This document shows, one piece after another, positions 1 to 7,954 of a stretch of 60,539 bases of DNA. This stretch comes from Novosphingobium lindaniclasticum LE124. Its GTDB lineage: Bacteria; Pseudomonadota; Alphaproteobacteria; Sphingomonadales; Sphingomonadaceae. The stretch's first letter is position 1, and each line of letters opens with the position of its first letter. The stretch covers positions 1 through 60,539 of the forward strand of contig NZ_ATHL01000042.1 in assembly GCF_000445125.1 (NCBI RefSeq), read 5' to 3'. The position numbers and the translations under genes are program-made. The notes below the pieces were generated by a model that saw nothing but the letters and a program-made list of their open reading frames with translations, was not told where the DNA came from and ran no database searches.

Positions 1-115
1 ACCGACCGGGGCCGGATCGCCTTCCGGCCACTTGTGCGCAGAGGAGCCATTTGCCCGCTCGTGCGCTGTTCCATGGTCACCGCCCCGCGTGGCGAGCAAC
101 GATCAGGAGAGCGAC

Positions 116-295
116 ATGAGCATCAAGGGTCAAGCCAAGGAAGCTGCCGGCTATGTGAAGGAGGAAGCCTTCGAGCACGGCGATTCGCCCGAAAGCAAGC
201 AGAAGGCCCAGGAGGGCCGCGACCTGCGCAACGAGGGCCGCATCGAGGACGGCAAGGCGCCCAAGCCCGGCACCCCCGGCACCGAAAAGCCTTGA
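116..295 (+). CDS. Small hydrophilic CsbD-like protein (tentative)
   Basis: A 59-residue, highly charged protein with no membrane segment, rich in Lys, Glu, Asp and Gly. The N-terminal stretch MSIKGQAKEAAGYVKEEAFE resembles the K-G-x-x-K-E-x-x-G pattern of CsbD-like stress proteins, but the remainder does not clearly follow that family, so the assignment is weak. The ATG at 116 follows an AGGAGAGCGAC ribosome-binding site, which favours it over an in-frame ATG at 32. A hairpin follows the stop codon, so the gene is probably monocistronic. CsbD-type proteins are usually induced in general stress or stationary phase; that role is inference here. Confidence 0.6.
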   Translation: MSIKGQAKEAAGYVKEEAFEHGDSPESKQKAQEGRDLRNEGRIEDGKAPKPGTPGTEKP

Positions 296-304
296 TCGAG
301 CAGC

Positions 305-333
305 ACCGCCCGGCCTTTACAGGACCGGGCGGT
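305..333 (+). terminator. Hairpin after the small CsbD-like gene
   Basis: A 9-bp perfect stem (ACCGCCCGG at 305-313, CCGGGCGGT at 325-333) with an 11-base loop, ten bases after the stop codon. The following tract is only TTCTT, so terminator strength is uncertain. Confidence 0.5.
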
Positions 334-386
334 TCTTCGCCGAAGGTCATGAGCAGCCTCTGCGCCGATCCTGCGTTCATCTCCGC

Positions 387-1031
387 ATGATCACTGTCCA
401 CCACCTAGAAAACTCGCGCTCGCAGCGCGTCCTCTGGCTGCTGGAGGAACTGGGCCTCCCTTATGCGGTCCGCCGCTACGAGCGGGACGAGAAGACCATG
501 CTCGCGCCGCCCCAGCTTCGCCGCGTCCATCCCCTGGGCAAATCGCCGGCGATCGTCGACGATGAGGAAGAGGCACAAGGCTCGCCGCGTACGGTCGCTG
601 AAACCGGCGCCATCATCGAGTATCTCACGGACAAGGCAGGCGGCAGGCTCGGCCCGCCGGCGGAGCGCGAAGAGGCACTGCGCTATCGCCATTTCCTGCA
701 TTATGCGGAAGGCTCGCTGATGCCGCCGCTGCTGGTCGGGCTGGTGCTGGGCCGCGTTCCCCTGTTCGGCCGGGCGGCGCGAAAGCGGCTGCAACCGATG
801 ATCGACGTCCACCTCGACTTCGTGGAACGAGAGCTTGCCGGGCGCCAATGGTTTGCCGGAGATGCCTTCACCGCCGCTGACGTGATGATGAGCTTCCCCC
901 TGGAGGCCGCCCACGCCCGCGCCGGACTGGGCGGCTCTCGTCCCGCAACGATGGCCTGGCTGGAGCGGATCCATGCTCGCCCGGCCTACCAAGCGGCCCT
1001 CGCCAGCGGCGGCCCTTACCGTTACGCCTGA
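387..1031 (+). CDS. Glutathione S-transferase family protein
   Basis: A 214-residue cytosolic protein with the two-domain GST layout. The N-terminal thioredoxin-like domain carries SRSQRVLWLLEELGLPY (residues 10-26), the cis-proline loop GKSPAI (51-56) and the glutathione-binding ETGAIIEYL (72-80). The helical C-terminal domain has the N-capping-type motif FTAADVMMSF (161-170). GSTs conjugate glutathione to electrophiles or reduce peroxides and dehalogenate substrates; the substrate cannot be read from sequence. Length is normal for bacterial GSTs. The gene lies alone between a terminator and a permease gene on the same strand, about 100 bases away. Confidence 0.9.
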   Translation: MITVHHLENSRSQRVLWLLEELGLPYAVRRYERDEKTMLAPPQLRRVHPLGKSPAIVDDEEEAQGSPRTVAETGAIIEYLTDKAGGRLGPPAEREEALRYRHFLHYAEGSLMPPLLVGLVLGRVPLFGRAARKRLQPMIDVHLDFVERELAGRQWFAGDAFTAADVMMSFPLEAAHARAGLGGSRPATMAWLERIHARPAYQAALASGGPYRYA

Positions 1032-1137
1032 GCTGCGCTTCATCCGCCCGGCGAATTGACAGGCCCGGAAACGGCGGAGCAAAGCGGGATACGGCGCGTT
1101 TCAGCGCGTGACGATTTCCAAGGGGGTTCTTCCACAC

Positions 1138-2202
1138 ATGACCATGAACCGCGCACGCGTCGAGAACGGGGGCCTGATCCTCTTCCTGGCGGCGATCACC
1201 ATCGCGCTCACGCTCGTCGTGTCCAGCTTCATCGGCGCCCTGCTCTGGGCGGCGCTTGCGGCGCTGCTGTTCCAGCCGCTGTTTCAGCGGCTGCTGTCCC
1301 GTTGGCCCGAACGGCGCAACCTCGCTGCGGCGCTGGCGCTCTTAGTGATCTCGGTGGCGGTGGTGATCCCGGCGCTGATCGTCACCAGCCTCGTGGTCGA
1401 ACAGGCGGCCGGGGTCTACGCCCAGATGCGCGACGGCCAGATCAACTTCGCGGAGTATTTCCAGAAGATCCACGACGCCCTGCCCCTGCGCATCCAGCAG
1501 ACGCTGGACGGCTTCGGGTTCAATTCCTTCGAACGCGCGCAGGCCCGCATCAGCGAGGCCATCAGCAACAGCGTCAGCGTGATCGCCAGCCGCGCGCTCG
1601 CGATCGGTGCGAACGCGGCCTCCTTCATGCTCGCCTTCGGCGTGGGCCTCTACGTCACCTTCTTCCTGCTGCGGGACGGCGAGCGGATCGGCCCGGCCGT
1701 AGTGCGAGCCCTGCCGCTGGAGCACGGAGTTGCCTCGCGCCTGGCCGAGCGCTTCGCCACGGTCGTGCGCGCGACGGTCAAGGGGTCGGGTCTCGTCGCT
1801 CTGGCGCAAGGCGCGCTGGGAGCGATCACTTTCGCGATCGTGGGATTGCCGGCCGCCCTGCTGTGGGGGGTGCTCATGGCCATTGCCGCGCTGCTTCCTG
1901 CCATCGGGCCGGCCATCATCTGGGGGCCGGTGGCAGTCTACCTGCTGGCCACGGGGGCGATCTGGCAAGCCGCCGTCGTGATCGGCTCCGGCATTCTCGT
2001 GATCGGTCTGGCCGACAACGTGCTTCGTCCCATGCTCGTCGGCCGGGACACCGGCATCCCCGATTGGCTCGTGCTGGTGACGACTCTGGGCGGCATCGAA
2101 CTCGTGGGGCTGAGCGGCATCGTGATCGGCCCATTGGCGGGCGCGCTGTTCATGACCGGATGGACCATCATGACCGAACAGCGCATCGGCCACGAACTTT
2201 AA
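1138..2202 (+). CDS. AI-2E family transporter (PerM/UPF0118-type permease)
   Basis: A polytopic inner-membrane protein of 354 residues. Two hydrophobic helices lie near the N-terminus, followed by a soluble stretch (about residues 75-140) and a cluster of helices. The C-terminal half has the family-typical glycine-rich pattern, including LADNVLRPMLVG and the final GPLAGALFMTGW. The family exports small molecules or ions (AI-2, Na+/H+ exchange in some members); the substrate here is unknown. The ATG at 1138 follows AAGGGGG and is preferred to an in-frame GTG at 1108. A strong hairpin separates it from the convergent next gene. Confidence 0.85.
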   Translation: MTMNRARVENGGLILFLAAITIALTLVVSSFIGALLWAALAALLFQPLFQRLLSRWPERRNLAAALALLVISVAVVIPALIVTSLVVEQAAGVYAQMRDGQINFAEYFQKIHDALPLRIQQTLDGFGFNSFERAQARISEAISNSVSVIASRALAIGANAASFMLAFGVGLYVTFFLLRDGERIGPAVVRALPLEHGVASRLAERFATVVRATVKGSGLVALAQGALGAITFAIVGLPAALLWGVLMAIAALLPAIGPAIIWGPVAVYLLATGAIWQAAVVIGSGILVIGLADNVLRPMLVGRDTGIPDWLVLVTTLGGIELVGLSGIVIGPLAGALFMTGWTIMTEQRIGHEL

Positions 2203-2208
2203 GCGAGC

Positions 2209-2264
2209 ATCGGACGGGGCCTCCGGAAATCCGCCCAAGCGGATCTCCGGAGGCCCCGTCCGAT
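2209..2264. terminator. Bidirectional terminator hairpin
   Basis: A very long stem: 19 bp perfect (2209-2227 with 2246-2264), then one mismatch, then an inner 6-bp stem ATCCGC/GCGGAT (2229-2234, 2239-2244) closing a CCAA loop. It lies between convergent genes and can serve both. Confidence 0.85.
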
Positions 2265-2269
2265 CTCGA

Positions 2270-2902
2270 TCAGTCCACCAGGAAGCTGGTCGTGGCGATA
2301 CGATGCAGCACGGCGACTTCGCCCACCGACGTGTCGAAAGCGCCTTCGTCCTTCTGCGAACTCGTCAGCAGATAGCGGCCTTTCCCGCGAACGGGCACGG
2401 TGACGACGCCCTGCGCATCGGCCCTCAGCGCCTTGGTCCATTTGTCGGGCGAAATCACCGTTACCTCCGCCCCGGCAACAGGCTTGCCGTCGCGGACGAC
2501 CGTAAAGCGATCACCTCCGGCACTGACCGGAGCGATCTCGAACGGCATGACCGCGCGGGCATCGGCGCGGCCAGCCCGCGCGTAATAGGCGACCGCTTCC
2601 TTCTTGCCCTCTTCGCCCCAGGGGTCGAAGACGCTGTCGTCCTGCGCGCGAACGTCACCGGCAGGCACTGCGACTTCCAGATAACCCGCCTTGCGCGCCA
2701 TCGGGGCCGTGCTCGCGGGAACCAGCTTCGGCGCCTTGAGATGGTCGAACTCCGGATCGCCACCGGGTGGCAATGCCTCGGCCGGCTCGCCCAGATAGAT
2801 CCGCGCCGGACCGGCACCATCGCGCTCGATCCAGACTTCGTGCGCCTGGGCGGCCGGCGCGAAAACGGCCAGCAAGAGCGGCGCCAGGTACTTTGCCTTC
2901 AT
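2270..2902 (-). CDS. Periplasmic DUF4198-like protein
   Basis: A 210-residue exported protein. The first 20 residues form a signal peptide ending in AQA, immediately followed by HEVWIE, so mature His would be at the N-terminus, as in DUF4198 / NikM-like proteins. The C-terminal half has an Ig-like PVAGAEVTVISP block and a VVTVPVRGKGRYLL strand typical of the family. Members often sit with TonB-dependent receptors or nickel/cobalt uptake and may bind metal through the N-terminal His; no such partner is visible here. The ATG at 2902 is chosen because it exposes the signal peptide; the frame extends further upstream without one. Confidence 0.7.
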   Translation of the reverse strand: MKAKYLAPLLLAVFAPAAQAHEVWIERDGAGPARIYLGEPAEALPPGGDPEFDHLKAPKLVPASTAPMARKAGYLEVAVPAGDVRAQDDSVFDPWGEEGKKEAVAYYARAGRADARAVMPFEIAPVSAGGDRFTVVRDGKPVAGAEVTVISPDKWTKALRADAQGVVTVPVRGKGRYLLTSSQKDEGAFDTSVGEVAVLHRIATTSFLVD

Positions 2903-3337
2903 GTCAGGCTCCTTCGAGTTGCAGGACCGGATTCCGAAATCGTCGCGGCCGCCGAAACCAAGTCGGCCAACCAACGATGCGGCGAATGGCGTGATCGCCC
3001 GGTCTTCCCAACGCGGCATAGCAAACGAATTATCGCGAGTCACTCGCAACAACGCGAAAACGAAGCATTCTGTCCAGTTATCAGCGACTTCGAAAGGCAG
3101 ACCGCTCCGCTCAACGCGCCCCCGCCGATGCTGTTACCAACACCGGTGTTGCTAGCTTTCGGAGAGGTTTTTCCCGGCGTACGCCAGGCGATCCGATTCC
3201 CCATGCCCCGCCTTGTACCCCATGACACCCCCTGCAGAGAAGGAACAAGACGGGATCGATTGGGACAAGGTATAGACGACAGAACGCAGGAATTCAGCCC
3301 CTTGCGGGACTGCTTTGGGCTGATCTGGATAGATAAG
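2903..3337. other. Intergenic region upstream of the DUF4198-like gene
   Basis: 435 bases with no convincing gene on either strand. The one notable element is a perfect 14-bp palindrome centred on ACCGGT (3138-3151, core AACACCGGTGTT). It could be an operator, but it lies about 235 bases from the nearest start codon. I see no riboswitch-like structure. Confidence 0.5.
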
Positions 3338-3427
<90 letters not shown>

Positions 3428-3578
3428 GCTAGAGATGCGATGCAGCGGACAGGGCCGCCGGGTCGGGAAGCGCGCCACTAGCCTGACCTTTCCGGCTTGC
3501 CAACCCCTTCTTTTCAAAAATGGGGATTATCCACAAGCATTCCTTGTGAGCACCCCGCCGGAAACCTATATTTCCCGC

Positions 3579-3959
3579 ATGAACAAGGCCTCATTTTTTT
3601 CTCCGACGGCCGGCCGCATCATCGATGCACCGCGTGAAACAAAGGCGCGATTTGGAATCGGCGATGTCGTTCGCCACAAGAATCACGACTTTCGCGGTGT
3701 GATCTTCGATATCGATCCGGTCTTCGCGAACAGCGAGGAATGGTACGAATCCATCCCTCTGAACGTGCGTCCGCGGCGCGACCAGCCTTACTACCACCTC
3801 CTCGCCGAGAACGAGGAATCGAGCTACGTCGCCTATGTCAGCCAGCAGAACCTGATGGACGATGCGGAGGGCGGCCCGGTCGATCACCCGTCGCTTTCGC
3901 AGATCTTCGAGGATTTCGACAATGGCCGCTATCATCTGCGGCGCGGGTTGACGCACTGA
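3579..3959 (+). CDS. hspQ: HspQ family heat shock protein (YccV-like)
   Basis: A 126-residue protein with the HspQ/YccV core: FGIGDVVRHKNHDFRGVIFD, then PYYHLLAENE and YVSQQNL. HspQ binds DNA and, in enterobacteria, acts as a specificity-enhancing factor for Lon protease; it was earlier described as a hemimethylated-DNA-binding protein. The roughly 20-residue N-terminal extension relative to the enterobacterial protein is unremarkable. The ATG at 3579 is chosen because conservation starts soon after it; upstream in-frame sequence runs through the tRNA flank. A terminator follows, and the next gene is convergent. Confidence 0.85.
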   Translation: MNKASFFSPTAGRIIDAPRETKARFGIGDVVRHKNHDFRGVIFDIDPVFANSEEWYESIPLNVRPRRDQPYYHLLAENEESSYVAYVSQQNLMDDAEGGPVDHPSLSQIFEDFDNGRYHLRRGLTH

Positions 3960-3972
3960 GCAGGCATGAAAA

Positions 3973-3998
3973 ACCCCGACCGGAAGTCCGGCCGGGGT
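3973..3998. terminator. Bidirectional terminator between hspQ and the ABC-2 permease
   Basis: ACCCCGACCGGA (3973-3984) pairs with TCCGGCCGGGGT (3987-3998) with one G-T pair. It is flanked by an A-run on the left, which serves as a T-run for the minus-strand gene. Confidence 0.75.
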
Positions 3999-4029
3999 CT
4001 ATTGGGCTATAAGCGCGCAAGGCGACTGA

Positions 4030-4935
4030 TCAGCCCTTGATCTTCCAGCCCGAGCGCAGAACCATGTAGACGATGCCGGCCAGAACGGCATCCAGCAGGC
4101 CCATGCCCAGCGCACTGTGCAACACGGCCATGTTGGTGTCGCCGATGTCGCTGACGCCCAGGAAGCCGAAGCGGAAGCCGGAGATGACATAGAAGAACGG
4201 ATTGAGGCGGCTGATCGCCTGGAAGGCCGGTGCGAGGTTGTCGATCACGTAGAACGTACCGGAAAGCAGCGAGAGCGGCGCGATCACGAAGTTGGTAACG
4301 GCGGCGTTGTGATCGAACTTCTCGGCCCAGATGGACGAGAGCAGGCCCAGCAGCGAAAGGAAGATCGATCCTGCCAGGCCGAACCAGACGACGGCCCAGG
4401 GATGCGCCATCGAAAGACTGACGCCCGGCCAGAGCAGCATGGCCCCGGTCAGCGCCAGACCGACGAGCACGGCGCGGGTCACCGAGGCGCCGATCATCGC
4501 CAGCATGAGTTCCCCTTCGCTGAGCGGCGGCATCAGGTAGTCGATGATCGTACCCTGGATCTTGCCGGCGAGGAACGCAAAGGCGGCATTGGCGAAGGCG
4601 TTTTGCATCATGCCCATGACGATGAGGCCAGGCGCCACGAAGGTCGCGAAGTTGACGCCGAGCACTTCGCGCCCGCCCCGGCCCATCGCCACCGTGAAGA
4701 TCACCAGGAACAGCAGGGTGGTAATCGCCGGCGCCCAGATCGTCTGGGTCTGGACCTTGAAGAAGCGCCTGACCTCCTTCATATAAAGGGTCTTGAGCCC
4801 CTCCCAGTTCACCTGATGGATCTGGGGGTCTCCCTTCGCCGGGAACTGGCGGGCCGAAACCGCCCGAGGCGCGATGCTTTCGGGTGCGGTCCTTTCGGAC
4901 GTCGGCAGTTCGGTCGAATTCGTTTGATCGCGCAT
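4030..4935 (-). CDS. ABC-2 type transporter permease
   Basis: A 301-residue inner-membrane protein with a cytoplasmic N-terminus followed by about six hydrophobic helices. It carries the ABC-2 pattern NWEGLKTLYMKEVRRFFKV before the first helix, and DNLAPAFQAISRLNPFFYV near the C-terminus, the region that characterises NodJ/drug/polysaccharide ABC-2 permeases. The partner ATPase is not adjacent in this window, and the substrate cannot be assigned. The ATG at 4935 is preferred over a TTG at 4971. The gene is convergent with hspQ and divergent from gcrA, about 95 bases apart. Confidence 0.85.
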   Translation of the reverse strand: MRDQTNSTELPTSERTAPESIAPRAVSARQFPAKGDPQIHQVNWEGLKTLYMKEVRRFFKVQTQTIWAPAITTLLFLVIFTVAMGRGGREVLGVNFATFVAPGLIVMGMMQNAFANAAFAFLAGKIQGTIIDYLMPPLSEGELMLAMIGASVTRAVLVGLALTGAMLLWPGVSLSMAHPWAVVWFGLAGSIFLSLLGLLSSIWAEKFDHNAAVTNFVIAPLSLLSGTFYVIDNLAPAFQAISRLNPFFYVISGFRFGFLGVSDIGDTNMAVLHSALGMGLLDAVLAGIVYMVLRSGWKIKG

Positions 4936-5030
4936 GGACCGGCGAGTATCGGCTGCAGCTTTCCAAGGCAAGCCGCGCCACGGAATTTAGAGGCGATTCC
5001 CACTTCGCCCGATGAAGAGATGGAACACGA

Positions 5031-5726
5031 ATGAGCTGGACGGACGAGCGGATCGAGAAGCTGACCAAGATGTGGGAGGGTGGTGCCACTGCCAGCCAGA
5101 TCGCGGACGAGCTTGGCGGCGTCAGCCGCAACGCAGTGATCGGCAAGGCCCACCGCCTCGGCCTCAAGGCCCGCCCTTCCCCGGTCAAGGCCAACGAAAA
5201 GCCCGTGCGCCCGGCGCCGGCGCCCAAGAAGCCGAAGCCGGTTGAAGCCGCGCCTGCTGCACCCGAGGCCAAGGTGGAAGCCCCGGTCGTGCGCGCCGCG
5301 CCGCCGCCGGTCGCTCCTGCCCCCCGCGCGCCGGAACCCGCTGCGCCCCCAGTCGCTGCCGAGGATGTCGCGCCTGTCGCGCCCAAGGGCCCGAGGGTGG
5401 TTTCGGTCGGTCCCGGCGGCTTCCTGCGCCAGGGGCCGGGCGATCAGCAGCAGCCGATCCCGCCGGCTCCGCCGCGCCGCCTGGTGCCCGCCAAGCCGAG
5501 CGCCGAAATTGCCGACAAGACCAGCCTGCTCGACCTCAACGACCGCGTCTGCCGCTGGCCGATGGGTCACCCCGGCGAGCCGGACTTCCACTTCTGCGGA
5601 GACAAGGTGAACCCCGGGTTCCCCTATTGCGTCGAGCATTGCGGCCGGGCCTATCAGGCCCAGCTTCCGCGCGGCGCGCGCCGTCCTCCTCCGCCCCTGC
5701 CCTTCGGCGGCCCGCGGGTCCGCTGA
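5031..5726 (+). CDS. gcrA: GcrA cell cycle regulator
   Basis: A 231-residue protein starting MSWTDERIEKLTKMWEGGAT with the GcrA helix-turn-helix SQIADELGGVSRNAVIGKAH (residues 24-43). The C-terminal domain carries CRWPMGHP, FCG and YCVEHCGRAYQ (about 180-215). In Caulobacter and relatives GcrA binds housekeeping sigma-70 holoenzyme and stimulates promoters with methylated GANTC sites, linking replication to transcription. Here the two conserved ends are separated by an unusually long Pro/Ala/Val-rich linker (about residues 50-155), making it longer than the roughly 170-residue Caulobacter protein. Assignment is firm; the linker is probably disordered. Confidence 0.95.
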   Translation: MSWTDERIEKLTKMWEGGATASQIADELGGVSRNAVIGKAHRLGLKARPSPVKANEKPVRPAPAPKKPKPVEAAPAAPEAKVEAPVVRAAPPPVAPAPRAPEPAAPPVAAEDVAPVAPKGPRVVSVGPGGFLRQGPGDQQQPIPPAPPRRLVPAKPSAEIADKTSLLDLNDRVCRWPMGHPGEPDFHFCGDKVNPGFPYCVEHCGRAYQAQLPRGARRPPPPLPFGGPRVR

Positions 5727-5730
5727 GCTT

Positions 5731-6423
5731 ATGACGAGGGCGCGGCACATGGCTCGGTCGATCCGGCTTGCCGCCGTGTCCTTCGTCGTGGCGGCCTGTG
5801 CCGCGCTGGCCGGGGCTGCATCCGCGCAGGATCTTCCCCCGGCGGCCGCTGCGGAAGCGGCCGTGCCGGTCGAGCACGTCTACGTCGCCCTTACCACCAG
5901 CACGGGCGTCATCGTCCTGGATCTGGACAAGACCCATGCGCCGCTGACGGTGGCCAACTTCCTCAAGTACGTGGACGGCAAGCGCTTCGACGGCGCGACC
6001 TTCTACCGTGCCATGCATCTCGATTGGGGCGATAAGCCCAGCGGCCTCCTTCAGGGCGGTCTTCAAGGCGTCGACGTCTTTCCTCCGGTCGCGCACGAGC
6101 CGACCGATGTAACGGGCATCAGCCACAAGGCCGGCACGATTTCCATGGCGCGCTTTGCGCCCGGCAGCGCCACGGCCGACTTCACCATAATGCTGAGCGA
6201 CATCCCCTCGCTCGATGCGCAGCCGGCATCCGAGAACCCCGACAGCCGCGCCGGCTTTGCTGCCTTCGGCCATGTCGTATCGGGCATGGATGTGGTGCGA
6301 CGGATCTGGGACGAACCCCGCTCGCCCACCAAGGGCGAAGGGGTGATGAAGGGCCAGATCCTGGAGCCGGCGATCAAAATCGTCAGCGCCCGCCGCGTGC
6401 CGGCTCCGCCGCCGGCATCCTGA
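5731..6423 (+). CDS. Periplasmic cyclophilin-type peptidylprolyl isomerase
   Basis: A 230-residue protein with an N-terminal signal peptide (cleavage likely after AGAASA) and a cyclophilin domain. Conserved elements are LTTSTGVIVLDLDKTHAPLT, NFLKYVDGKRFDGATFYRAM, GTISMARF and FAAFGHVVSGMDVVRRIWD. It catalyses cis-trans isomerisation of X-Pro bonds, here presumably in the periplasm. It begins four bases after gcrA and probably shares its transcript. Two start codons are possible (5731 and 5749); either leaves the signal peptide intact. The active-site pattern is looser than in classical PpiB. Confidence 0.87.
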   Translation: MTRARHMARSIRLAAVSFVVAACAALAGAASAQDLPPAAAAEAAVPVEHVYVALTTSTGVIVLDLDKTHAPLTVANFLKYVDGKRFDGATFYRAMHLDWGDKPSGLLQGGLQGVDVFPPVAHEPTDVTGISHKAGTISMARFAPGSATADFTIMLSDIPSLDAQPASENPDSRAGFAAFGHVVSGMDVVRRIWDEPRSPTKGEGVMKGQILEPAIKIVSARRVPAPPPAS

Positions 6424-6820
6424 CGAGCCGCACGCCCAACACGTTATGAACCCCGGCGATCGGGTCCGAACCGTCTCTGCAGGAGGCGCTTCTCGGGCCT
6501 TTCCGGAGCCGGCCCGCCCCCCTTACCAAATTTTCACCGCCGCACACGACGTCAGCTGCTAGGGACACGCGCTCTTCCGGCCATGCGCGGCGATTCGAAT
6601 TTCCTGTAATTTCAACGCCGCAAAGCGCCATTAGTCACTCTCAAGCCTGGATTTCCCTGCGGGTAAGAAAGAGTTTACCTTCTTTCTTATGCGATACGGG
6701 AAATCCCTTAGTTGGTCCTGATGGTCCGTACAGCCATTGCTCGCGCAGGGGTTGTCTTATCCTCTCAGGTCCGGGGGCACGGACTGCATTTACTCGGTTC
6801 GCTGTACTATTGAGAGTGCG
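6424..6820. other. AT-richer intergenic region at the left flagellar boundary
   Basis: 397 bases without a convincing coding region between the cyclophilin and an unrecognised small gene. Base composition shifts toward A+T from about 6600. It contains a nested inverted repeat at 6649-6706 (separate entry) and a direct repeat GGTCC-TGAT-GGTCC near 6713-6726. Confidence 0.6.
6649..6706. repeat. Nested inverted repeat (two-stem structure)
   Basis: The outer stem GGATTTCCC (6649-6657) pairs perfectly with GGGAAATCC (6698-6706). The inner stem TAAGAAAGA (6664-6672) pairs perfectly with TCTTTCTTA (6681-6689) around an 8-base loop. The arms are separated by 6- and 8-base internal-loop strands. As RNA it would form an 18-bp interrupted hairpin; as DNA it could be two overlapping operators. 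There is no T-run, so it is not an ordinary terminator. Confidence 0.7.
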
Positions 6821-7168
6821 ATGGTAGAAAATTTACCTTGGAATTGCGCTGGCGAAGCCGGCCCAAATGTCGTTTCGCACGAAGAGTTCTGGTTTTCGCT
6901 GAAGGTGCGGGTGGATTCAACATCCCAGCTTTGGCAGGCAGCCGCGCTTCGCTGCATGAGCCATTCGGACATGTCCTATGAGGAGGTCGACGAATTGATC
7001 GGCCCGATCGAGGACCCGTCGATCGCCGAGTGCCTGATGGTCCTGGCCCTGCCCGACCGCATACCCGGCTGTACGCGGCTCGACGTGGCACTGCAGGCCT
7101 CCGAAAGCCCGCCGCTCGCGACGGTCTCCGGCACGGACAGCTGTCGCAGCACGGTAGGCCAGGCCTGA
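6821..7168 (+). CDS. Unrecognised 115-residue protein
   Basis: I do not recognise this protein. It begins MVENLPWNCAGEAGPNVVSH, has a strand/helix mix (FWFSLKVRVDSTSQLWQAAA), then an acidic YEEVDELIGPIEDPSIAECL segment and a low-complexity C-terminus. Four Cys residues are present without a metal-site pattern, and there is no signal peptide or membrane segment. The ATG at 6821 follows GAGAG; an in-frame ATG at 6737 lies in AT-rich sequence and is less likely. It is tail-to-tail with flgD across a terminator and preceded by the nested inverted repeat, so it is separately controlled. Probably a real gene, function unknown. Confidence 0.6.
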   Translation: MVENLPWNCAGEAGPNVVSHEEFWFSLKVRVDSTSQLWQAAALRCMSHSDMSYEEVDELIGPIEDPSIAECLMVLALPDRIPGCTRLDVALQASESPPLATVSGTDSCRSTVGQA

Positions 7169-7174
7169 ACAAGA

Positions 7175-7209
7175 AAAACCCCTGGACCGGATGGCGGTTC
7201 AGGGGTTTT
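7175..7209. terminator. Bidirectional terminator
   Basis: AAAACCCCTGGACC (7175-7188) pairs with GGTTCAGGGGTTTT (7196-7209) with one G-T pair. It has A and T runs on either side and sits between the unrecognised gene and flgD. Confidence 0.9.
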
Positions 7210-7267
7210 GCTTCGCCTTTGCGCCTGCTGCGGGAGAGCCCCCTTCCAGGCACTCTCCCGCTCCGTG

Positions 7268-7942
7268 TCAGGTGTCGATGTTCGTTCCCGCCGCCGCGAT
7301 CGCGACGAGGCCGGAGGCCGACATGCGGATACCGTTCACGCCCAGCATGATGTTGCTGCCGTCGGTCACGACGTCGCTGACGATCGCGACCGAATTGATC
7401 GTGGTATCCAGCTTGTTGCCCACGCTGTCGGTCGCCTCGACGGAAAGCGTGTAGGCGCCCTCCGCGGCCTTGGAGCCGTCCGCCAGGGTTCCGTCCCACT
7501 TGTAGGTGCCCTGCGACTCGGCATCCAGCTTCACCGTGTTCACGACCTTGCCCGACGAGTCCTTGATCGTCGCGGTCAGCGCCGCCGGGGTGCCGTCGAC
7601 GTAGTAGGTCCAGTGGGCAGGCGCATCGCCCAGGCCCGCCACCGGGGAGTCGAAGCGCGCTTCCCGGCCGATGTAGCTGGAAGCCTGCGACATCTGCTGC
7701 GACGCCAGCTGGCTCAGGATATCCTTGAGCTTGCCGGTCTGCTGGATCGACTGCTCGACCTGCGAATACTGCACCAGCTGCTGGGTATATTCCGAGGTAT
7801 CCATCGGATCGAGCGGATCCTGGTGGGTCATCTGCGTGGTCAGCAGCTTGAGGAACAGGTTGTAGTCCGCCAAGAGGCCGGAATCGGCCGCCGGCGTGGT
7901 GCCGTTCGTCGCCGTGGACGAAGTGCCTGAAACGGTCGTCAT
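7268..7942 (-). CDS. flgD: Flagellar hook assembly protein FlgD
   Basis: A 224-residue protein with the FlgD signature FLKLLTTQMTHQDPLDPMD at residues 30-48 and a C-terminal FLN/Ig-like domain (ATIKDSSGKVV, YKWDGTLADGSKAAEGAYTL). FlgD caps the growing hook and lets FlgE polymerise; it is exported by the flagellar type III system. It is the last gene of the fliF-fliN-flbD-like-flhA-fliK-flgD run and starts 12 bases after fliK. A bidirectional terminator follows. The C-terminal VVAIVSDV and GLVAIAAAG stretches are normal for the family. Confidence 0.95.
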   Translation of the reverse strand: MTTVSGTSSTATNGTTPAADSGLLADYNLFLKLLTTQMTHQDPLDPMDTSEYTQQLVQYSQVEQSIQQTGKLKDILSQLASQQMSQASSYIGREARFDSPVAGLGDAPAHWTYYVDGTPAALTATIKDSSGKVVNTVKLDAESQGTYKWDGTLADGSKAAEGAYTLSVEATDSVGNKLDTTINSVAIVSDVVTDGSNIMLGVNGIRMSASGLVAIAAAGTNIDT

Positions 7943-7954
7943 GTCTGTTCTGCC

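Noticed and set aside
3138..3151. A perfect 14-bp palindrome centred on ACCGGT.
   Set aside because: It is isolated, 235 bases from the nearest start codon and not repeated elsewhere in what I read; no regulator can be linked to it.
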